DNA of 64,000 nt. Origin: Cladopsammia gracilis. Lineage: Eukaryota > Cnidaria > Anthozoa > Scleractinia > Dendrophylliidae. The position numbers and the translations under genes are program-made. Within the stretch, counting starts at the first letter, position 1, and the number at the start of each line of letters is the position of its first letter. The notes beneath the pieces are model-generated. The model made no database searches, was not told the DNA's origin, and saw only the letters and a list, made by a program, of their open reading frames with translations. This document shows, piece by piece, positions 57,301-64,000 of this stretch. The stretch lies in NCBI GenBank assembly GCA_022457155.1, contig JAJGOT010000309.1:372001-436000 (forward strand), written 5' to 3'.

Positions 57301-60300
57301 GCAATATCCTTGTAAAATGTATGTATCATGATAGGGGTCATTATTATTTATTAATTAATTAATTATTAATTTACATTGCTTACACTGATTTTTCTGATAG
57401 ATGAGGGTATAGATACCCGCATCCACAGCCTTAAGTTAATAACGGAGAGTGAGAGGGAACCAGGTCTTAACAAAGATTTATTTTCCTCATCAGAACTCAT
57501 CAGGTAATTATTCAACATTAAATACATATTTAATGTTAATTTTTTACGAATGGGGTTGTTAACCCTATGGAAACCTCTTTTAATAACTTTGAGGAAAGGG
57601 TTGTCCAGTGTTTGTCAATCATCTACTAGCCTCTGCAGCTAGCATAACCCATCAGTCCCCGACCGGGTTCCTCAAAGGAAGAGGAAGAGAGGGCACTCCT
57701 GAAACAGCTGGCGGTGCAACACAGAGGCTGAGTTGAGGAAGTTGGGATGCACTTGAACAAAGGCTACAAGAACAATGCAAGTTCCTAGTTCACTGGCGAG
57801 GTGTTGTTGATGGCCTATGCTCCACCTGTAGCAATGGACCTAAGAAGGGGTAGGGACAGGGGGGCGGGAGCCCAGGAGAATAGGAAGCAGGAGAAGTACA
57901 GGAGGGGGAGAGGAAAAGGCAGGAAGAGGGAGAAAATTGCTAAAAGTGGGGCGGGAGCAACATGTAAAAGGGCGGGAGTTGGAAGAAAAAGGTATAATGG
58001 GAAGTGGGAGAACAGGGTACGGGAAGTGGGAGGTTCTGAACCCCCTGTTCCCCCCCCCCCTTCCCCTAAGAAAGAAGTACTCAAATACATGGATTGCACA
58101 CCCCCTTCCACCCACTGTTAATGCTACTGCTTCAAGTATGTGATCATTGCTAATTCACATTAACCTAACATTGCAGGTTTCCAAAGCTAGATGCTGTTGA
58201 CCCAGCTTTATTATACAGACGAGCACAAGCTTTGCTCAGGTGAACAAAGGCTTTAATGAATTGTTTTAGATTTCCAAATCTCAGTGCTGGAAATACATGT
58301 AGTTTTTCTTACTTAGAAGGACATACGTATGTCCTTTCAAACCAAAATTGGTTGGACATCTACCATTTTGGATTTACGCTGAGACACAACCATTACCATA
58401 CATGATGCGCTATAAAAATTTTTGTGGTTTGCAATCCATTGTAAGAGGATTTCAGTTTTCTTAAATCAAGAGAGCCTTTTACGGCAGTAAAAAAAAAAAT
58501 CAGTAAGAAAATTTATTTCCAGCACTAACGCTAAAATAGCAAAATTTCGCTGAGCTTCCATTTCCACATTATATCGCCAAATACCACCAAATATACAACT
58601 TAGTTAGATAAAAAGATTCTATAGAACAAAACAAAAGCAGTAGTTTGGAGATAAAGTGCAGGATTGCAAGGATTGAAGTGGATTACAGTTCATGAAAAAC
58701 ACGTTATTTCAGCCGGGACAGTGTCCCTTTAACAGTGTTTCCACTTTGCAGGTTTACTGAACTGCTGGACAGTGTGCTACATTACCTGTTACCATCTTGG
58801 AACTACTCTGCAGGGTCGTTCAAGGATTTAGAGGTACATGTATTAACTACTTCAATCTGTTTCTTCTTTATCTAGCCATAGCCAGTATTTTAACAGAATT
58901 TTCCCAGTAATGGAACTGTTGAAACCTCTTTTTGTTGGGGGAGGGGATAGACCGCGAGGTGTCGCCCTTTTCTCCTCAGTGCCACGTGCGAGAGCATACA
59001 TTTTGTAATTATGCAAATTGCTGTAAAAATGAGAAGGGATTGACGCCATTCTCGGATCGATCGCGCTCGACTGATTTAAAGAAAAATAAGAGACTGCTTG
59101 CAGTCTAGGGAGGGGAGGGAAGGGAAGGGGGGAGTGGTCAGGCAAGGATAAACAGAAATACATTTCAGGGCTGTGCTCTAGCAGTGCCCGAGTGCCACGG
59201 GTGACTAACATTTGTCTTCAGGCGATAAGAATAACATGGTTTTTGCTCATAGCTTAACTACTGGGCACCCTAAATTTTATAGTTGGTCTCCCTTTAGGCT
59301 ACCTATGATAATTGTTACAGCACAGTCTTGTATTTCCTTTTAATACAGGATATGTGTACATGCAATGCTGTGCAGTCACCTACTGACCAATTTTGTGTTC
59401 CCCAAAAGTGTTCAAACCAGCAGCTCCTTAACAGTTTCAACATCACAAGTTTGTTTTCTTATTTCTGTGTCAGGCCATCCGTCAACTTCTTCCCTTATCA
59501 AAGCACAGAACTATGTTGATTGACAAGGTTATCAGGGAATCTCAGTCTTGGTAAGCAATGCAGTTCATGATTGTTTCAAAAGACAGCAGTACTCTAACAG
59601 AAGATAGTTAATAAATAAAATAAATAAATAATAACTTTATTCAAGAGTCAATAAAATACTAGCAGTTAAAACCACTAATTGGGGACACTATCTAAAATTC
59701 TAAAATATCAATGACCAATGGTGTGGTGATGTTGTCGATGATGATGATGATGATAATGATGACTTGTAATAATGATAATGGTGATGATGATGATGACAAT
59801 GATGGTGACGATGATAATGAAGGTAAAATACTACAGTCGAAGCTGTCGTAAGCGGACACCCTCGGAACGTGAAAAAAGTGTCCGTAACTGGAGCTGGCCG
59901 CTTACGAGAATGGTTCTCGTAAGCGGCCACTAGAGGTGTAGGGGATAGATGGCCGCTTACTGGAGCTTGCCCAGCTAACAATGAATACAGTACCGTATTG
60001 GAAATACAAAAAAATACCACTGTATTACATGAGATTTTTGTTTTATTGCGCCCTATACTGTACAACCCTACGATATAATAATTCCAGTCACAAGGGCAAT
60101 TATGCATGTAAGTGGTGTTTCAAAATGTAACCGGACGTGGATGACGACAAAACAAATACTGAAATATGGTAGTTGTTATTACTGTAAAATCATTATCACA
60201 AAAAAATTAATGGCGATGTGAAGTTGATTGATAAAAACAAGATACAGAGGTTGTTAATAGGATTTTCTTTGGGGTGTCCGCTTACGGGAGCTTAAAAACA

Positions 60301-62498
60301 AAGAAAAAGTCTAAGTCGTAATCTCTTAGTGCTTACGAGAATGTCAGCTTACGAGAATGTAAAAATACAGAGTTTATATGGGAGTTAAAACGGGGTTTCA
60401 AACAAGGTGGCCGTAAGTAGAGCTGTCCGCTTACGACAGTGTCCGTTAAGAGAGCTTCGGCTGTACAACAATAACTACTTGACATTATTTTGATTTGTTT
60501 TACTGTAGTTCTCCAGCGCACATGCCAAAGCTGTTTATTAATAGACGATCAGCGGCTGAACACAGAGCAGATCCAACCCAAGATCCTGATGCTAAACGCT
60601 CAATATTTAATCAGGTCAATATTCCCTCTGTCTTCGTCAATTTAAGATCTTTTTCGAACAGTCATTATGAAAATCATGCTAACATTACACTAGACACAAT
60701 TATTGATACTTTTGAACTCTTCTTCACAGCTTTATGAAGGTTTGAAGCAAGAAAAATGTGGGGTGAAGTTGGATTATAGGTAGGAATAATTTTGATTTGG
60801 GATGCATATAGTATCCTTACCCACCCCAAGGATGGTAGTTGGAAATTCCAGGGGGTGAGGGAGGGGGGGGAGTGTGGTCTCAAAAGCTAAAGTCTTAAAG
60901 GGAAGAATGAAGTTAAACTTAAACTAGAATTTCAAGATGGGGTTGGGGGGGGGGGGGGGTGGACTTCCTTCCTGAACAGCACCTGCTTATGTTGTTATTC
61001 ACTTACAGTCCCTGTGGTAACCAATCACACTCTCATCCCCAAAGAAAGAACAGCTTTTAATGCTTTTACTCCCAGAGTCAATTGTGTAGTACTAACTTTT
61101 GAATCTGTTGAGGAAATCCTATGGTGTGACCATTCAAAGAAACCTCTTCAGCAGTACTTTTGCATGTTACCATTTGTTTTAACTTTTGAATCTGTTGAGG
61201 AAATCCTATGGTGTGACCATTCAAATGAAACCTCTTCAGTACCATTTGTTCTAACTTTTGAGTCTGTTGATGAAATCTTATGGTGTGACCATTCAAATGA
61301 AACCTCTTCAGAAGTACTTTCTCGTGGTACCATTTTGTCTTTCAATATTTTACAAAATGAAATTTGGGATTTTTCTTGAATTTTTTTTGGCCCTCTTGGG
61401 TGTTAAAAGGTGAACAGCTTTTCTTAAATCATCATCCACCAATTTGGATGATGTTGGCCACCTTGAATGAAGTGCTTTATAGCCTACGAGTAGGTTTGTT
61501 AGTGATGGTAGCTGGTGTAAAAACAAATTATTTCAGATCAATAATGTTGTTAAATTCATTTAGGATGTAATGGACTAAGTTTGACTGATTGTTTTGTAGA
61601 TGGTCATCCCGATATGACCAGTGGTGGGAGTGTAAATTTCTGTCTGAAGGGATCATTGATCAAGGTTAGTAGTCACACAGCTTTCACTGTATATATAACC
61701 CTGTGGTAGAGACATTACAACCGTACTTATATGCAGTACTGTTCACTTCAAGGTGGTGGTTTCAGAGACTCGTTAGCAGACATGGCTGAAGAACTATGTC
61801 CAAGTTCGACTGATGCTCCTTTACCTTTGCCATTTTTTGTGCGCAGCCCCAATCAGGTTTGTAATGTTCCTACTCATTTTGCTTATCGACAAACCAACAG
61901 CATCGCATCACGGAAGATTATGGTCAGTAAAACTTTGATTCAACTATTGGAGTGAAAGGTTCAAATCTCGGGTGGTGTGCTGCTTCATGTAGGACTCTAA
62001 AACCCTTACCTTATACCAGACCATGTTCAGCTGCATTTTGCAACCCTATTCTATTCACCAAAAATCCCTACCCTGTCCCAGACTCGCTTTTTTTCAGTTT
62101 CCTGGTACATGTAAATGATACCCTATTCTTGACCAAAATTCTCTGATCTCTATACCCTATCCCAGACTAAACTGTTTGAAAACCTTACCTCCAAAGCGGC
62201 ACATACACGCATGAGAGCAACCCCCCCCCCCCCCCTCCACACGGGACTCAAAATAATGCACTCGGCTCCCTCTGCTCACCGATTCTTTAGCCCTATACCC
62301 CACTAGGAAGTCTACACATGCAATTTCAACATGTGAAGCGTTTTAAACTAACCAAACGCGTTTGCTTCTTAGTTGCACGATTCTTCGAACGTGAACAGAG
62401 ATGCGTATGTGCCAAACCCTTCATGTAAGCAGTTTACCAAGTATGAATGGATTGGGATGTTAATGGGAGTCTGTCTAAGGAGCAGCAAAGAACACCTG
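50837..62498 (+). CDS. HECTD3: HECTD3, E3 ubiquitin-protein ligase (5' part; gene continues past the window)
   Basis: Fifteen exons fit phase by phase: 50837-51124, 52538-52689, 53399-53624, 55821-55936, 56694-56810, 56982-57064, 57401-57503, 58177-58239, 58752-58833, 59474-59550, 60509-60614, 60730-60779, 61600-61664, 61753-61856, 62373-62498. They total 586 codons of a family protein of about 860. The DOC/APC10-like domain is clear ([40 protein letters not shown]). The HECT domain begins near [20 protein letters not shown] and [20 protein letters not shown] and reaches [16 protein letters not shown]. The catalytic Cys lies in the missing 3' exons. HECTD3 transfers ubiquitin from an E2 through that Cys to substrates, with the DOC domain aiding recognition; in vertebrates it acts in cytoplasmic signalling and cell-death control. 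ATG 50837 precedes an Arg-rich N-terminus. The acceptor of exon 4 has a weak pyrimidine tract. Introns hold many elements listed separately. Confidence 0.93.
51385..51600. mobile_element. Dispersed inverted-repeat element, copy B (HECTD3 intron 1)
   Basis: Starts ttaactcccaagagtgccaa and ends ttgactctgggagtgaaagg, so the termini are inverted (CTCCCAAGAG / CTCTGGGAG). The interior has aagaggtttcatttgaatgg, tctaccgactcaaaagttag. Complete-looking, about 215 bp. Confidence 0.75.
52105..52345. mobile_element. Dispersed inverted-repeat element, copy C (HECTD3 intron 1)
   Basis: ctttaaccccgaagggtgcc at the left and ttgactctggaggtgaaagt at the right; interior gaggtttcatttgaattttc and ccctcaaaagttagtactac. 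More diverged than copy B. Confidence 0.7.
53030..53162. mobile_element. 133-bp foldback MITE (HECTD3 intron 2)
   Basis: TATGTTGTAGTTCAAATTTA then tcc and attttattttcctttgttc form a left arm that is mirrored almost perfectly on the right, ending taaatttgaactacaacata. Loop near 53095. Confidence 0.85.
53213..53288 (-). mobile_element. tRNA-derived SINE head (HECTD3 intron 2)
   Basis: On the minus strand a tRNA-like segment starts gatgggaggtgcattggtct. It has an A-box-like TGGTCTAGTGG (53264-53274) and, 37 bases on, a B-box-like GGTCGATGGTT (53227-53237). It does not fold as an intact tRNA by eye and has no clear anticodon arm, so a SINE or tRNA relic is more likely than a tRNA gene. Confidence 0.45.
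53719..54141. mobile_element. TIR element with GGGACACTGTCTC ends (HECTD3 intron 3)
   Basis: aggggacactgtctcg at the left and ctgagacagtgtccctt at the right are inverted. The interior (gcagtagtttggagataaag, gattgcaaggat, gaagtggattaca) recurs at 58540-58733 in another HECTD3 intron. No coding capacity. Confidence 0.75.
54158..55324. mobile_element. TTAA-flanked non-autonomous DNA transposon, about 1.16 kb (HECTD3 intron 3)
   Basis: TTAA then GGTGATTCCCTAG at the left (54158) and CTAGGGAATCACC then TTAA at the right (to 55324): 13-bp perfect inverted repeats and a TTAA duplication. Inside are further foldbacks (AGGGAGTAATCGGGCGAGTA at 54332 and its inverse; aggtgtccaattacagctat at about 54681 and its inverse) and a 25-bp direct repeat (taaacgagcttggtgacct at 54829 and 55202). 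No transposase frame. Confidence 0.8.
54411..54459 (+). promoter_or_regulatory. Cluster of AGGTCA half-sites
   Basis: ggtcacaaggtcacaaggtc then acaatttcaaggtcacaagg tcaca: five GGTCA units, four of them AGGTCA, mostly spaced as direct repeats with two bases between (DR2), and one TCAAGGTCA. This is the nuclear-receptor half-site by consensus. It lies within the 54.16-55.32 kb transposon; binding or activity is not shown by sequence. Confidence 0.5.
56013..56530. repeat. 31-bp minisatellite (HECTD3 intron 4)
   Basis: About 16 diverged copies of ggggaacttttcaatgtctc then cctgttacctt. Variants include actgttcaatgtccttctgc. Frames stay open for about 150 codons because the period is not a multiple of 3 and stops are rare; I do not treat them as genes. 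Confidence 0.9.
57504..58176. other. HECTD3 intron 7 with a purine-rich stretch
   Basis: 57840-58030 is strongly G/A-rich (gggagaggaaaaggcaggaa). Open frames there are compositional. No gene seen. Confidence 0.6.
58540..58733. mobile_element. Partial second copy of the GGGACACTGTC element (HECTD3 intron 8)
   Basis: Shares gcagtagtttggagataaag, aggattgcaagga, gaagtggattaca and the right end gggacagtgtccctttaa with 53719-54141. The left end is not recognisable. Confidence 0.65.
59730..59825. repeat. (GAT)n-rich microsatellite
   Basis: gatgatgatgatgataatga-type triplets in HECTD3 intron 10, directly left of the Tc1/mariner-like element. Confidence 0.85.
59834..60463. mobile_element. Tc1/mariner-like non-autonomous element, 630 bp (HECTD3 intron 10)
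   Basis: Ends CAGTCGAAGCT and AGCTTCGGCTG are inverted and flanked by TA (59832-59833 and 60464-60465), the Tc1/mariner target site. Subterminal repeats cgtaagcgg(a/c)cac and (t/g)ccgcttacga occur several times in both orientations. No transposase. Confidence 0.8.
61060..61405. mobile_element. Dispersed inverted-repeat element, copy D, with triplicated interior (HECTD3 intron 12)
   Basis: Reverse orientation relative to copies A-C: starts cttttactcccagagtcaat and ends ggccctcttgggtgttaaaagg. The interior block (taacttttgaatctgttgag, tatggtgtgaccattcaaa, gaaacctcttcag) is present three times in tandem, where copy B has it once. Confidence 0.8.
61970..62241. mobile_element. Homopolymer-ended MITE, copy 4, left end truncated (HECTD3 intron 14)
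   Basis: tggtgtgctgcttcatgtag, aaacccttaccttatacc, ataccctatcccagactaaa and caaagcggcacat, then atgagagcaa and C17. The G-run end is missing. Confidence 0.75.
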
Positions 62499-63498
62499 GT
62501 ATGAACGCGCCTTTGTTACTTACCTTGTTAGCTCACTTAAGAACACCTGGTATGAAGGCACCTTTGTTACTTACCTTGTTAGCTCACTTAAGAACACCTG
62601 GTATGAAGGCGCCTTTGTTACTTACCTTGTTAGCTCACTTAAGAAAACCTGGTATGAAGGCACCTTTGTTACTTACCTTGTTAGCAAACTTAAGAACACC
62701 TGGTATGAAGGCGCCATTGTTACCTTGTTAGTTCACTTAAGAACACCTGGTATGAAGGCACCTTTGTTACTTACCTTGTTAGCTCACTTAAGAACACCTG
62801 GTATGAAGGCGCCTTTGTTACTTACCTTGTTAGCTCACTTAAGAACACCTGGTATGAAGGCGCCTTTGTTACTTACCTTGTTAGCTCACTTAAGAACACC
62901 TGGTATGAAGGCGCCTTTGTTACTTACCTTGTTAACTCACTTAAGAACACCTGGTATGAAGGCACCTTTGTTACTTACCTTGTTAGCTCACTTAAGAACA
63001 CCTGGTATGAAGGCGCCTTTGTTACTTACCTTGTTAGCTCACTTAAGAACACCTGGTATGAAGGCGCCATTGTTACCTTGTTAGCTCACTTAAGAACACC
63101 TGGTATGAAGGCGCCTTTGTTACTTACCTTGTTAGTTCACTTAAGAACACCTGGTATGAAGGCCCTTTGTTACTTACCTTGTTAGTTCACTTAAGATCAC
63201 CTGGTATGAAGGCACCTTTGTTACTTACCTTGTTAGCTCACTTAAGAACACCTGGTATGAAGGCGCCTTTGTTACTTACCTTGTTAGCTCACTTAAGAAC
63301 ACCTGGTATGAAGGCGCCTTTGTTACTTACCTTGTTAGCTCACTTAAGAACACCTGGTATGAAGGCGCCTTTGTTACTTACCTTGTTAGCTCACTTAAGA
63401 ACACCTGGTATGAAGGCGCCCCTGTTACTTACCTTGTTAGCTCGCTTTAGAACACCTGGTATGAAGGCACCTTTGCTACTTACCTTGTTAGCTCACTT
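62488..63498 (+). repeat. 51-bp minisatellite built from a HECTD3 exon end and its splice donor
   Basis: About 20 copies of aagaacacctggtatgaagg, cgcctttgttacttaccttg, ttagctcactt. The first copy is the real end of exon 15: AAAGAACACCTG then the donor GTATGA at 62499. Each following unit therefore repeats the last exon codons (KEHL) with the donor. Each unit also carries, on the opposite strand, AAGGTAAGTA, a near-consensus donor. A few units lack about 10 bases (gcgccattgttacc). The period is 17 codons, which keeps plus frames open. Confidence 0.9.
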
Positions 63499-63499
63499 A

Positions 63500-63919
63500 A
63501 GGTGATGTTACATGGGACGATTCTTAATGGCTGTGTTTTCACGAGGCGGTTTTTCTCGCTTAACATTCCTGTAGATATATTTTCTTTTGTTAAGACAATA
63601 GAAAATTAGAACACAAAAGAACGACAATACAATGCCTTCTTTGTTGTTTAATTGCCGACAAGCTTAAGCGACCTGGTTTGCTCGCTCGTGAAAACACGGC
63701 CAATGCAACATTGTTGCGGTAAAAGTTGACACCGTGTAACAGTGCCCAGACGATTCTCGACGCAGCAATTTGTTGTGGCAACATGTTGCAAGTTCTTCAA
63801 GCTGATTAAAAAATTGCAAAGAAAATCGTCCGCTCACCCATGTTACACGGTATCGACTTTTAGCGCAACATTGTTACACTAAAAATCGTCATTGCGAATC
63901 GTTCCGTGTAACATCACCT
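63500..63919. mobile_element. 420-bp TIR element adjoining the 51-bp array
   Basis: AGGTGATGTTACATGGGACG then attct at the left and agaat-type cgaatcgttccgtgtaacat then cacct at the right are inverted with few mismatches. TTA flanks both sides (63497-63499 and 63920-63922). Internal inversions (gtgttttcacgagg / ctcgtgaaaacac and accgtgtaaca blocks) are visible. No transposase. Confidence 0.8.
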
Positions 63920-63985
63920 TTAGCGTAGTTGGTAGTGAGTGCAGCAGTGTCGCTGACTCGATTCCCGGCCGGACCAGCACTCAGG
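63920..63985 (+). mobile_element. Possible tRNA-derived SINE head at the window end
   Basis: TAGCGTAGTTGG (63921-63932) fits the Pol III A box exactly, and GACTCGATTCC (63955-63965) fits the B box with two changes. Spacing is short for a tRNA gene, and the following sequence does not form a tRNA acceptor stem by eye. Confidence 0.4.
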
Positions 63986-64000
63986 GTCTTTTATAAATAA

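Noticed and set aside
57801..58121. Arg/Gly-rich frames on both strands
   Set aside because: They arise from a purine-rich low-complexity stretch in HECTD3 intron 7.
62447..63505. Frames of repeated RTPGMKAPLLLTLLAHL
   Set aside because: The 51-bp period keeps the frame open. The segment lies past the HECTD3 exon donor, so it is read as intron unless transcripts show otherwise.

Overview
The window is eukaryotic and looks like an animal nuclear genome. Genes are split by GT-AG introns, repeats and short inverted-repeat transposons fill most of the sequence, and the recognisable genes are metazoan. The best fit is an anthozoan cnidarian, probably a stony coral. That assignment is an inference from the gene types, from the many small palindromic elements and from an interstitial TTAGGG-type telomeric tract; no marker gene fixes the species.

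Layout. 1-5.8 kb holds two old, diverged tandem arrays: a 47-bp unit, then a unit of about 85 bp. 6.5-15.05 kb is an almost invariant array of 152 copies of a 56-bp unit built from two back-to-back hairpins. 15-22.4 kb has no convincing gene and carries several small DNA elements, a 55-bp satellite and a LINE fragment. 22.48-26.96 kb is an apparently intact Ty3/Gypsy-type LTR retrotransposon with identical LTRs and a 5-bp target duplication. 27.3-32.8 kb holds exons of a decayed PLAT-domain gene on the minus strand; a second, broken Gypsy element with only 62-bp terminal repeats sits in one of its introns. 33-39 kb is made of nested palindromic elements.

39.9-48.2 kb holds two head-to-head chitin-deacetylase-like (CE4) genes. 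The minus-strand gene keeps every metal-binding and catalytic motif. The plus-strand gene has lost the second Asp of motif 1, both motif-2 histidines and the motif-5 histidine, and its last exon is out of frame unless a downstream acceptor is used. 50.8 kb to beyond the window is HECTD3, an E3 ubiquitin ligase. Fifteen exons could be placed in consistent phase, covering the N-terminal region, the DOC/APC10-like domain and the start of the HECT domain. Its introns are packed with transposons and minisatellites.

The items most worth a second look are the 56-bp two-hairpin array, the active/inactive deacetylase pair, a minisatellite that has copied the end of a HECTD3 exon with its splice donor about 20 times, and a satellite that appears to have grown from the inside of a dispersed inverted-repeat element. 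None of the very long open frames in the tandem arrays is treated as a gene.
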